Counted from the first letter of the stretch, positions 46,527-55,045 are shown. The stretch: DNA of 64,000 nt from CAZDCD01 sp964503885 (GCA_964503885.1 CAZDCD010000005.1:1-64000); one strand, 5' to 3'. Made by a program: numbers and translations. Notes: a model not told the origin generated them from the sequence alone.

Positions 46527-48065
46527 ATGAATAACCTTATTCCATTTTATGTTGTATTGCCCCTGGCGTCAGCTTTCCTGATCCCTGCCCTGGGAAGGTT
46601 TATTAAAGGGTTCAACAAAGCACTGACGTTGCTCGTATTTTTGTTTTTGCTGACCATAAGTATTTATTATATCCTGACAGGCAATCATACACCGGTTGTT
46701 TATGAGATCGGCGGCTGGAAACCGCTCAATCATATACCCATAGCAATATATTTGATTCTCGACTCGTTCAGCGGATTTATGCTCTGTATAATTAATCTGA
46801 TGGCCTTTCTGTCTGCATTTTATTCCATTTCCTATATAAAAAGGTACACCGGAGAGAACCTGTTTTACACCCTCATGTGTGTGATGGTCGCCGGACTTAA
46901 CGGAGTGGTGCTCACCGGGGATTTGTTTAACCTGTATGTCTTTTTAGAGATAACCGTAATATCATCTTATGCCCTGGTGGCTTTCGGGACAGAAAAGGAA
47001 GAGCTTGAAGCATCTTTTAAATACCAGGTATTGGGGGGTATTGCGACTGCTCTGATTTTATTCAGTATAGGAATGATCTATTGGTATACCAAAACATTGA
47101 ATATTGCCGATATTTCAAATATTTTGAAAAACAGTACAGATAGCCGCATAATTGAATTTTCACAACTGATGCTCATTGCCGGATTCGGACTTAAAGCAGC
47201 TATCATGCCTTTCCACGGCTGGTTGCCTGATGCCCATTCCTCCGCACCAAGCCCTATATCTGCCATGCTCTCGGGAGTTGTAATAAAAGCTGCCGGCCTT
47301 TATGTGCTTTTCCGGTTGTTCTTCAACATGTATGCCATTACGTATGAAATAAGTATGCTGATCGTTACCATCGGGACATTCTCAATGGTTGTGGGTGTAT
47401 TCCTGGCAATTGGCCAATGGGACCTCAAAAGGCTTCTGGCGTATCATAGTATCAGCCAGATGGGCTACGTGATCATAGGGGTCGGAATGGGAATGCTGAT
47501 CCTGGCCACCGGCGGAAATCCGGCAATAGCCGCATTGTCAATTACCGGCGGACTGTTTCATATGATCAATCATGCCGTATTTAAGGGGTTGCTGTTTCTC
47601 AATGCCGGCGCTATTGAATACCGCCTGGGCACAAGGGACCTGAACAAGATGGGGGGGCTTGCAGGTAAAATGCCCCTGACCTCAGCTACTTCACTCAGCG
47701 CCTCAATGGCTATTTCAGGCATACCCCCGTTTAACGGGTTCTTCAGTAAACTTATTATAATCGTGGCGGCCATACAGGCCAGGTATTACTTCCTGGCGCT
47801 ACTTGCCGTTATCGTAAGTATTATAACCCTTGCTTCCTTTATGAAATTTCAACGCTATGCATTTTACAATAAGGGTTTCGAAAAAATTGCCAGACAAATA
47901 AAGGAAGTTCCTCTCAGCATGGCTTTTTCGATGGTTGTACTTGCTGTTCTGTGTCTTGCTCTCAGTTTACTGGTAATTCCGGGTATCAGGGATGCTTTAC
48001 TGCAACCTGCCGTTGATACTTTAATGGGCAGAAACGATTATTTAATTCATTTAATGAACCTGTAA
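46527..48065 (+). CDS. Na+/H+ antiporter subunit MrpD/NuoN-like (MbhH)
   Basis: 512 residues, about 14 transmembrane helices. Key elements: NLYVFLEITVISSYALVA (~138), GLKAAIMPFHGWLPDAHSSAPSPISAMLSG (~230, with the conserved Lys), LLAYHSISQMGYVIIGVGMG (~310), GGLFHMINHAVFKGLLFLNAG (~345). Second ion-conducting subunit of the complex. In Mrp-type machines this subunit carries out H+/Na+ movement. Confidence 0.94.
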   Translation: MNNLIPFYVVLPLASAFLIPALGRFIKGFNKALTLLVFLFLLTISIYYILTGNHTPVVYEIGGWKPLNHIPIAIYLILDSFSGFMLCIINLMAFLSAFYSISYIKRYTGENLFYTLMCVMVAGLNGVVLTGDLFNLYVFLEITVISSYALVAFGTEKEELEASFKYQVLGGIATALILFSIGMIYWYTKTLNIADISNILKNSTDSRIIEFSQLMLIAGFGLKAAIMPFHGWLPDAHSSAPSPISAMLSGVVIKAAGLYVLFRLFFNMYAITYEISMLIVTIGTFSMVVGVFLAIGQWDLKRLLAYHSISQMGYVIIGVGMGMLILATGGNPAIAALSITGGLFHMINHAVFKGLLFLNAGAIEYRLGTRDLNKMGGLAGKMPLTSATSLSASMAISGIPPFNGFFSKLIIIVAAIQARYYFLALLAVIVSIITLASFMKFQRYAFYNKGFEKIARQIKEVPLSMAFSMVVLAVLCLALSLLVIPGIRDALLQPAVDTLMGRNDYLIHLMNL

Positions 48066-48066
48066 T

Positions 48067-48552
48067 ATGAGGTATGCTGTCTTGTTTATACTATTACTGA
48101 TAATGTGGGTATTATTTACTTTTAGTGTCGACATTACGAATATTATTGTTGGAAGTATTGCTTCTTTGATCACAACCGTCCTGTTTGCCAAATACTTTGT
48201 TAAAAACACCGTTAAATTCTTTCAGCCCAGGCGTTATTTCTGGCTGATCATTTACTTTTTTGTTTTCTTATGGGAATGTATTAAAGCCAATTTTGATGTG
48301 GCATACAGGGTGCTTCATCCTAAAATGCCTATAAAGCCGGGCATTGTGAAAGTTAAACTTAACCTCAAATCCGATATAGCAAGAACCATTCTGGCAAATT
48401 CAATAACCATGACACCGGGAACAATCTCGGTTGATCTTTCAGGCGACTTTCTTTACATACACTGGATTTATGTCAGCAGTTTCGATCCTGAGGTTTACAG
48501 CGAGAAAGTTGCCGGACGGTTTGAGAAATTTATCAGACGAATATTTGATTAA
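48067..48552 (+). CDS. Na+/H+ antiporter subunit MrpE/MnhE-like (MbhA)
   Basis: 161 residues: two or three transmembrane helices at the N terminus followed by a cytosolic domain with LANSITMTPGTISVDLSGDFLYIHWI, the MnhE hallmark. It starts one base after the MrpD-like stop. In archaeal MBH the E-F-G homologues lead the operon; here they trail the antiporter, as in bacterial mrp operons. Confidence 0.93.
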   Translation: MRYAVLFILLLIMWVLFTFSVDITNIIVGSIASLITTVLFAKYFVKNTVKFFQPRRYFWLIIYFFVFLWECIKANFDVAYRVLHPKMPIKPGIVKVKLNLKSDIARTILANSITMTPGTISVDLSGDFLYIHWIYVSSFDPEVYSEKVAGRFEKFIRRIFD

Positions 48553-48562
48553 AGTTAATGAT

Positions 48563-48829
48563 ATGAACCAGATACTCTATATCCTTTTATACATTCAGAT
48601 AGCCCTGTGTTTTTTTTGCCTGTACCGGGTAATTAAAGGCCCTTCAATACCGGACAGGATGGTGGGTATTGACATATTTGGTATTTTGGTTGTCGGTATT
48701 TGTGCAATAATTACGGTGCTCACAGACAGGATGTATATCATCGATATTGGCATTGCCTGGATTATTTTGAGTTTTATCGGAACAATAACACTGGCAAAAT
48801 ATTTAGGAGGGAGAAAACTAAATGAATGA
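48563..48829 (+). CDS. Na+/H+ antiporter subunit MrpF/MnhF-like (MbhB)
   Basis: 88 residues, three transmembrane helices, with RVIKGPSIPDRMVGIDIFGI (MnhF signature). ATG at 48563 is chosen; the open frame back to 48431 lies inside mrpE and has no match. Its end overlaps the MrpG-like gene by 8 bp. Confidence 0.93.
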   Translation: MNQILYILLYIQIALCFFCLYRVIKGPSIPDRMVGIDIFGILVVGICAIITVLTDRMYIIDIGIAWIILSFIGTITLAKYLGGRKLNE

Positions 48830-49172
48830 AATAATTTTTATCGTACTGCTGGCAATAGGAATATTGTTTAACCTGTTTGGGTGTATCGGTCTGATCAGGT
48901 TGCCCGATGTATACAACAGGCTGCAATCGGCGACCAAATGTGTTACACTGGGAACGTGCAGCATTTTGCTCGGATTGGTCTTTCATTTTGGCTTTTCCGA
49001 AGCCGGCATAAAGGCAATAGTGGCCATCCCGCTGTTGTTTTTTACTGCAACTGTGGCTGCGCATGCCCTGGTAAAAGGAGCTTATCTTTTCGGTATCAGG
49101 CTTGGAGACAAGAGTGTAATCGATGATTACAAGGAAGAAGCTGAAAAAATTACAAAAGAGCGGGAAAAATAG
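48822..49172 (+). CDS. Na+/H+ antiporter subunit MrpG/MnhG-like (MbhC)
   Basis: 116 residues, three transmembrane helices. GCIGLIRLPDVYNRLQSATKCVTLGT is diagnostic for PhaG/MnhG. The C-terminal tail is charged (EEAEKITKEREK). Completes an MrpB-G set. Confidence 0.93.
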   Translation: MNEIIFIVLLAIGILFNLFGCIGLIRLPDVYNRLQSATKCVTLGTCSILLGLVFHFGFSEAGIKAIVAIPLLFFTATVAAHALVKGAYLFGIRLGDKSVIDDYKEEAEKITKEREK

Positions 49173-49179
49173 ATTTGTC

Positions 49180-49791
49180 ATGAGATATCCCAAAATAAGA
49201 GAGGTAAAAGAAGCGGTTATATCACTGTTTACACCTGCTTATACTACGGACTTTCCGAAAAAGGGGCATGTCCCGTTTGAAAATTTCCGGGGTAAACCTG
49301 TGGTTGATGACCTGAACTGCGTAGGATGTGAAACGTGCGCCAATGTTTGTCCGCCAAAAGCTATAACATTCAGCGATGACAAGAAAAAAAAGTTGAGGAC
49401 TATTGTAAGGGATTATGGACGGTGTATATTTTGCGGGCAGTGCCAGGAACACTGTATTACAGGAAAGGGAGTGAAGCTCAGCGATACCATCTATGATCTT
49501 GCAGCTTTTGACACTGGTCAGTTGATTGAAAAGCAGGAAAAAGAATTATTGGTGTGCGAAAATTGCGGAGCTATAATTACAACAAAGGAACATATCCAGT
49601 ACCTGCATTCCAAATTAGGGCCCCTGTCCTATTCTTCGATACTGAACCTGAACATGCTGAATGAGAAACTAAAGCTTGCAGACAAGGAAGATGTTTCAGT
49701 ACAAGTTGTTGATGGCCTGAAGCGCAAAGATATGTTCAATATCTTATGTCCAAACTGCCTGCGTAAAATCCTGGTTAAAATGATGGAGTAG
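49180..49791 (+). CDS. Hydrogenase 4Fe-4S subunit, NuoI/MbhN-like with extra Cys pairs
   Basis: 203 residues. Two [4Fe-4S] clusters: CVGCETCANVCPPKAI (~47) and CIFCGQCQEHC (~85). This is the electron-entry ferredoxin of group 4 hydrogenases. The C-terminal ~80 residues carry CENCGAI (~127) and CPNCLRK (~194), a zinc-ribbon-like pair absent from minimal NuoI. ATG at 49180 is chosen over an upstream start at 49123 in mrpG. Its position at the end of the operon mirrors mbhN. Confidence 0.9.
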   Translation: MRYPKIREVKEAVISLFTPAYTTDFPKKGHVPFENFRGKPVVDDLNCVGCETCANVCPPKAITFSDDKKKKLRTIVRDYGRCIFCGQCQEHCITGKGVKLSDTIYDLAAFDTGQLIEKQEKELLVCENCGAIITTKEHIQYLHSKLGPLSYSSILNLNMLNEKLKLADKEDVSVQVVDGLKRKDMFNILCPNCLRKILVKMME

Positions 49792-49797
49792 CTGCGG

Positions 49798-50247
49798 ATG
49801 CTGCACGGAATGCTGGCGGAGGAAAAAAATAAGCTTACATTATTTGTAGGAGTGGGCAATATCCTCCGCTCAGACGACGGAGCCGGAGTTTATATCTCCG
49901 GAAATATCATGGAGCGGAAAAAAATCAGGACACTCACGGTTGAGGTCAGCATCGAAAATTACATCTCAAAAATAAATGCTTATAAAGCCGGCAGAATTAT
50001 TATCATCGATTGTGTGCATTTAAATAAACCTCCCGGAAGCTGGCAATTAATCCGTGCGAACAAGCTCTCGGACCTCACAGCCAATACCCATAATATTTCA
50101 TTGAAAAAAATTACGGAATTCTTCACTGCCGATGTATTTATCCTGGGAATTCAACCCGAAAATCTGAATTTTGGCGAGACCCTTTCACCGGCAGTAAAGA
50201 AAAGTGCCGATGAGATCATCCGCACCATAAATTCAGAGGCAGACTGA
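49798..50247 (+). CDS. Hydrogenase maturation protease (HycI-like), for the group-4 large subunit
   Basis: 149 residues of the HyaD/HycI family. FVGVGNILRSDDGAG carries the Ni-sensing Asp and the family signature; IIIIDCVHLN holds the second acidic metal position. It cleaves the C-terminal tail of the large subunit once Ni is inserted. Last gene of the operon, 6 bp after the NuoI-like gene, so most likely dedicated to the enzyme at 42027. Confidence 0.92.
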   Translation: MLHGMLAEEKNKLTLFVGVGNILRSDDGAGVYISGNIMERKKIRTLTVEVSIENYISKINAYKAGRIIIIDCVHLNKPPGSWQLIRANKLSDLTANTHNISLKKITEFFTADVFILGIQPENLNFGETLSPAVKKSADEIIRTINSEAD

Positions 50248-50258
50248 ATCTGGTTTTT

Positions 50259-52286
50259 TCAGTTCAGGAAACGGGTCATAATCCTCAGCAGTTTTTCCCT
50301 GATGATTGGTTTTGACAGGTAGTCATCAAATTTTTCCTCTCTTATCAAGCTTTCTTCACCCGGCAGTGCATATGCGGTCTGTGCAACAACAGGAGTACCC
50401 GGACTTATTTCTTTTATGGCTCTAAAAGCTTCAAAGCCATTCTTTCTCGGCAATTTAATGTCCATCAGCACCAGGTTTATCCATTTCCTGTTTTTAGCAA
50501 AAAGTTCAATAGCTTCTTCACCATCTTTTGCCCATAAGGTTTTTATTTTTGTCTTTTTAAGCATTGAGCTGATCACCATAAAATTGGATGATTCATCTTC
50601 TGCAATCAACACCCCTTTCCTCGACCAGTCGGGTACATTCGGGTCATAAATATCGGTGTCATCTTCCTCTTTTCGTACTCTGGTTTTTTTTGAGGTCAGG
50701 GGAAGTGTGAACAGAAATTCCGTACCTTTTCCTTTTTTCGATTCAAGCCAAATTTTACCCATCAGGCGTTCAACAAGGTATTTTGTAATTGTAAGACCCA
50801 GACCTGCACCCCGGTAAACATTTATTTTATCATCTTCAACCTTACGGAAGCGTTCAAAAATAATATCATAATTTGCTTTATCAATTCCAATCCCTGTATC
50901 CCGGGTATAAAACAGGATCTCTTTATTTTCGGTTATTTTCTTTATGCCAAACTCAATGATCCCGTCATCGGTGAATTTTATAGCATTATTCAGGAGGTTG
51001 CTGAATATCTGTTTAAGCCGTATAGAATCCGTTTTCAATACAGGTAATTCCTTTATAGGGCCATTATTCAGGATCAGCCTGATGTTCTTCCCCTGCCCCA
51101 TCTTAAGATTTTTAATTTCCTCCTGGTAGATCAGGATCAGTTCATCGAACATTTTATCGAGTTCCACATCGGTAAAATTAATATCGAGCTGGCCGGCCTC
51201 AATTTTTGAAAAATCAATGATATCATTGATGAGATTCAACAGGGAGAACCCATTGCTCTGAATAATCTGGTAGAAGTGTTTCTTCTCATCTTCGTCTATC
51301 ATTTCCGCATTGAGCAGATTGATAAAACCAATGATAGCATTTAAAGGAGTCCGTATTTCGTGGCTCATATTGGCCAGAAAAGCCGATTTCAGCTTGTCAC
51401 TCTCTTCCGCTTTTATTTTGGCATGCATCAGGTCACTTGTCCGTTCCTGCACCAGTCTTTCAAGTTCATATTGCTGCCGTTCGAGCTTGCTCCTCTGGCT
51501 TCGCATAATGTCGTATACAATTGCATTATACAGTGCAATGGCTACAAATGAGGCCATGGATTGCAGGGATTGAAGATCATTCTCACTGTAAGCGCCCGTT
51601 TGATGGCTTTGCACGGTCAACACACCGATCTTCCTGTGCATTACGGTGAGGGGCAGATATATTACTGATCCGGGAACTCCGGTGGATTGGGTTCTCAACT
51701 CGGTGACATGGTTAATATAATCGCTCTTGAAATCATTGCTGATCACAGGCTTCTGATAATTAAAACACCATGCGGCAATGCTCTTCTCGTTGTCAAGCGA
51801 TTCGGTAAACCTGTCTATTGGACTTTTGTTCCTGATGAATTTGGAAAATATCAGGCAATTGGACAGAACATCGTAAATTCCGATCCCGAAAAGCTCAGTA
51901 TCCAGCAACGAACTCACATAATCATAGATCATATTGTTAATGGCCTCGAGATTAAGGGTGGAAGTAAGCTGTTGACCGAACTGATTCAGGATTTTAAGTT
52001 TCTGGTATGATTGTTCGAGGGCTTCGTTCTTTTTCTGAATCTCATCACGTTGTTGGAGAATTTCCCTGTTTTGCTGTACAATTTCGAGTTGCTGCTGTTT
52101 TAATTCAGAATAGGATTTTTCGAGTTCCTCAGTATGCCTTGCCAGGGTATTTTCAAATTTCCGTTTTTGTTTACCGAACTTAGTCAGACGGTAAACCATC
52201 CAGACCAACCCTGCTGTTGCAGATAAATAAATAAGGATCCTCACAGTAAGTATTCCCCAGAGCGAATATAGGTAAACGGTGTACAA
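50259..52286 (-). CDS. GAF-domain hybrid sensor histidine kinase with receiver domain
   Basis: Up to 675 residues: one N-terminal transmembrane helix, a coiled coil (~40-100, Gln/Glu-rich), GAF domain (~110-265), HisKA with phospho-acceptor AFLANMSHEIRTPLNAIIGF (~312), HATPase (DTGIGIDKANYDIIFERF, GAGLGLTITKYL) and a C-terminal receiver with LVLMDIKLPRKNGF (phospho-Asp). The frame opens with TTG at 52286; GTG at 52244, preceded by GGGGA, is a good alternative start. It lies between the two hydrogenase operons, tail-to-tail with the first. Its signal and output are unknown; a link with H2 metabolism is inference only. Confidence 0.9.
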   Translation of the reverse strand: MYTVYLYSLWGILTVRILIYLSATAGLVWMVYRLTKFGKQKRKFENTLARHTEELEKSYSELKQQQLEIVQQNREILQQRDEIQKKNEALEQSYQKLKILNQFGQQLTSTLNLEAINNMIYDYVSSLLDTELFGIGIYDVLSNCLIFSKFIRNKSPIDRFTESLDNEKSIAAWCFNYQKPVISNDFKSDYINHVTELRTQSTGVPGSVIYLPLTVMHRKIGVLTVQSHQTGAYSENDLQSLQSMASFVAIALYNAIVYDIMRSQRSKLERQQYELERLVQERTSDLMHAKIKAEESDKLKSAFLANMSHEIRTPLNAIIGFINLLNAEMIDEDEKKHFYQIIQSNGFSLLNLINDIIDFSKIEAGQLDINFTDVELDKMFDELILIYQEEIKNLKMGQGKNIRLILNNGPIKELPVLKTDSIRLKQIFSNLLNNAIKFTDDGIIEFGIKKITENKEILFYTRDTGIGIDKANYDIIFERFRKVEDDKINVYRGAGLGLTITKYLVERLMGKIWLESKKGKGTEFLFTLPLTSKKTRVRKEEDDTDIYDPNVPDWSRKGVLIAEDESSNFMVISSMLKKTKIKTLWAKDGEEAIELFAKNRKWINLVLMDIKLPRKNGFEAFRAIKEISPGTPVVAQTAYALPGEESLIREEKFDDYLSKPIIREKLLRIMTRFLN

Positions 52287-52547
52287 TGGTTGGTGTTGAA
52301 ATGATTCATCTAAAATATAAAAAAAAATATAATTCCCATAAAATAAAGAATTTAAAGTTCTGTTTTGAAGTGATCATTTAAAAATCACACCAGCGAATAA
52401 CTTCACATAAGCCTTTATTGCCGGTTTAATACGTTGAAAATTAAAATTATTCCAAATAAGGTCTTTTATGAAATTTCGATCGGGATTATATTGAAAATAC
52501 CTGGAGATTATTGTAACTTACCTTAAATTATTAAACCGGAGATCGTC

Positions 52548-52973
52548 ATGACAAAAAACTTAATTTCTCTCAAGGTCAGGTGTCCGAAGTGCAATAAGTC
52601 GTTGATGGATTACACGCAGTATCTGAACGCCAAACCCAGTATCAAGCTGCATATATCGTTTAGGGACCAGAAAGGCGTAATCAACCTGTGTTCCACATAT
52701 GGCTGCTACGATAAAATAAGCAGCATTGACCTGGTTGATAATGAAATAGCCGTTCTTTCATGTCCATTCTGCAAAAACGAGCTGGCAAGCACCATTCTCT
52801 GTGACACCTGTAAAGCTCCTACTGCAGATTTTAACCTTGAAAAGGGTGGAAAAGTTCACGTTTGTTCACGGATCGGATGCAAAAAACATTTTGTTACCTT
52901 TGAGGATATTTACGACACACTGAACAATTTTTATAACGAATATAATTATGGGGCCGAGGATATCGATTTCTGA
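52548..52973 (+). CDS. Cysteine-rich zinc-ribbon-like protein upstream of hox operon
   Basis: 141 residues, no recognised family. Five Cys groups: CPKC (~15), CSTYGC (~48), CPFC (~72), CDTC (~84) and CSRIGC (~105), which could build two zinc ribbons; the C terminus is acidic. No signal or membrane segment. It is 260 bp upstream of hoxEF on the same strand, separated by the hox promoter, so it is probably transcribed on its own. A chaperone, metal-handling or RNA/DNA-binding role is possible; no function is assigned. Confidence 0.75.
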   Translation: MTKNLISLKVRCPKCNKSLMDYTQYLNAKPSIKLHISFRDQKGVINLCSTYGCYDKISSIDLVDNEIAVLSCPFCKNELASTILCDTCKAPTADFNLEKGGKVHVCSRIGCKKHFVTFEDIYDTLNNFYNEYNYGAEDIDF

Positions 52974-53137
52974 AATCCGGACGAAATAAGGTATATTAAT
53001 ATAGCATGACAATTTTCATTTTTTATTCTCTGTTTTTTTTGTTATTTTATTCACAATTTCTCCTGTTCTAACCCGCCCAAGACTAATTAATTAGTAATTT
53101 TACAGGAACGTATAATCATTCTAAATTTACTGTTCAA

Positions 53138-53169
53138 TTTGTAAATGATTTGATAATATTCTATCATTG
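53138..53169 (+). promoter_or_regulatory. Bacteroidota promoter of the hox operon
   Basis: TTTG (53138-53141), 20-bp spacer, TATCATTG (53162-53169), one base from TAnnTTTG. Same spacer length as the promoter at 37756. Confidence 0.6.
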
Positions 53170-53187
53170 TTGTGAAAAAACTAACAA
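53170..53187. promoter_or_regulatory. Candidate Rex operator at the hox promoter
   Basis: TTGTGAAAAAACTAACAA against TTGTGAA-WWWW-TTCACAA: left half 7/7, AT centre 4/4, right half 5/7. It begins right after the -7 box and would block the transcription start. Together with the nearby rex gene this is good evidence for NADH-controlled hox expression. Confidence 0.62.
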
Positions 53188-53232
53188 TCATACTATAAAT
53201 ACGCGCCCAATCATATGTAAAATAGCAAATGT

Positions 53233-55035
53233 ATGAAAAATTCAATTCAAAAAATTATTGAAAAATACAATACGGAAAAAACACGGCTTGTGGATATTCT
53301 CATTGACATCCAGGCCGAGATAGGTTATATCCCTGAAGAAGCAGTAACACAAATTGCCGAAAGTCTTCATATGTCTGAAGTGGATGTCGAACAGACAACC
53401 TCATTTTATCATTTTTTCACGCTGATTCCTACCGGAAAGTACAATATCTATTTGAATAACAGTGCTGTTGCCAACATGATGGGTAGAGCAGAAGTAGCAG
53501 CCACATTTGAAAAAGAGCTGGGCATTCATGTGGGTCAGATTACTCCCGATGGTCTGATAGGGTTATTTGAGACTTCGTGCATCGGTATGAATGATCAGGA
53601 ACCTGCGGCTATCATCAATAACCTGATATTTACAAAGCTCACGCCGTTCAGGGTAAAAGAGATCATCCGCGATATCAAAGATGGAAAGCCCGTTGAAAGC
53701 ATGTTTTCAGCAAGTTATGGCGATGGGAAAAATGCTTCGGATCTGATCAGATCTGTGGTAAGTAACAATATCCGTAAAATCGGACCGGTACTTGAACCAA
53801 ATTATAAACCCGGCGAAGCCATCAAGAAAATTATTAAGATGACGCCGAATGAAGTGATCGAAGAAATTAAACGTTCAAACATCAGGGGAAGAGGAGGCGC
53901 AGGATTTCCGACAGGGCTCAAATGGGAATTCTGCAGGAATGCCAACGGAGAAAAAAAATACATATTCTGTAACGCCGATGAAGGAGAACCCGGTACGTTC
54001 AAAGACAGGGTAATCCTTACCGAGTTGCCCAGGCTTCTTTTTGAAGGAATGGTAATTGCCGGCTATGCTGTCGGTGCTACGGAAGGAATATTGTACATCA
54101 GGTATGAATACAAATACCTGGGTCAATATCTTGAAGATATTCTTGAGAAAGCACGTGAAAAAAATTACCTGGGCAAGGATATTGGAGGAAAGAAAGGATT
54201 TAATTTTGAGATCAGGATACAATATGGTGCAGGCGCATATGTGTGCGGTGAAGAGTCTGCCCTGATCGAATCTGCCGAAGGGAAAAGAGGAGAACCACGT
54301 GACCGCCCGCCATTTCCGGTAGAAAAGGGATACCTCGATATGCCTACTGTGGTGAACAATGTTGAAACACTCTGTTCGGTCGTCAAGGTAATTCTTAATG
54401 GCGGAGAATGGTATAAATCATTCGGCACAACAGAGTCAACAGGTACAAAGCTGTTAAGCATTTCAGGCGATTGTAAGTTCCCGGGAGTATATGAGGTTGA
54501 ATGGGGGTTTTCTGTAAACGATATCATCGATATGGTTGGGGCTCCAAAAACTGATGTGCAGGCTGTTCAGGTAGGTGGACCTTCCGGTGCGCTAATTGCT
54601 CCGAATGAGTTCAACCGTATTCTCGGCTATGAAGACCTTGCAACCGGCGGTTCCCTTATCATTTTCAGCAATCAAAGGGACCTGTTGAGTGATGTGGTAA
54701 TGAATTTTATGGAATTTTTCATAGAAGAATCCTGCGGAAGCTGTTCAATTTGCAGGATTGTGCCCACAATCCTCAAAAACAAGCTCGAAAAGATACTCAA
54801 TGCCAGGGGCGTTATGCAGGATATCAATGATATGATTGATTGGGGAAAATTTCTTAAAGCCAATCGTTGCGGATTGGGTCAGACAGCCGCCAATCCTATA
54901 CTTTCGAGCATAAAGAATTTCAGGTATTTATACGAAGATAAAGTTCAGAAAAATAAAACCTTTGACAGCGGCTTTGACCTGACTGTTGCAGTTAAGGAAT
55001 CCTGTGAAGCAACCGGCAGATTTCCAAATATTTAA
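53233..55035 (+). CDS. hoxF: NAD-linked hydrogenase diaphorase, fused NuoE-NuoF (HoxE-HoxF-like)
   Basis: 600 residues. Residues ~1-150 form a NuoE-like thioredoxin fold; the rest is NuoF-like: FMN/NAD loop NIRGRGGAGFPTGLKWEF (~218), IFCNADEGEPGTFKDR (~245), GAGAYVCGEESALIESAEG (~330) and the [4Fe-4S] motif SCGSCSICR...CGLGQTAANP (~495-555). The NuoE part lacks three of four [2Fe-2S] ligands: only the Cys in ETSCIGMND remains. It oxidises NADH or reduces NAD+ for the HoxYH hydrogenase. First gene of the hox operon, following promoter and Rex-like site. Confidence 0.93.
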   Translation: MKNSIQKIIEKYNTEKTRLVDILIDIQAEIGYIPEEAVTQIAESLHMSEVDVEQTTSFYHFFTLIPTGKYNIYLNNSAVANMMGRAEVAATFEKELGIHVGQITPDGLIGLFETSCIGMNDQEPAAIINNLIFTKLTPFRVKEIIRDIKDGKPVESMFSASYGDGKNASDLIRSVVSNNIRKIGPVLEPNYKPGEAIKKIIKMTPNEVIEEIKRSNIRGRGGAGFPTGLKWEFCRNANGEKKYIFCNADEGEPGTFKDRVILTELPRLLFEGMVIAGYAVGATEGILYIRYEYKYLGQYLEDILEKAREKNYLGKDIGGKKGFNFEIRIQYGAGAYVCGEESALIESAEGKRGEPRDRPPFPVEKGYLDMPTVVNNVETLCSVVKVILNGGEWYKSFGTTESTGTKLLSISGDCKFPGVYEVEWGFSVNDIIDMVGAPKTDVQAVQVGGPSGALIAPNEFNRILGYEDLATGGSLIIFSNQRDLLSDVVMNFMEFFIEESCGSCSICRIVPTILKNKLEKILNARGVMQDINDMIDWGKFLKANRCGLGQTAANPILSSIKNFRYLYEDKVQKNKTFDSGFDLTVAVKESCEATGRFPNI

Positions 55036-55045
55036 AATTAGTGGT

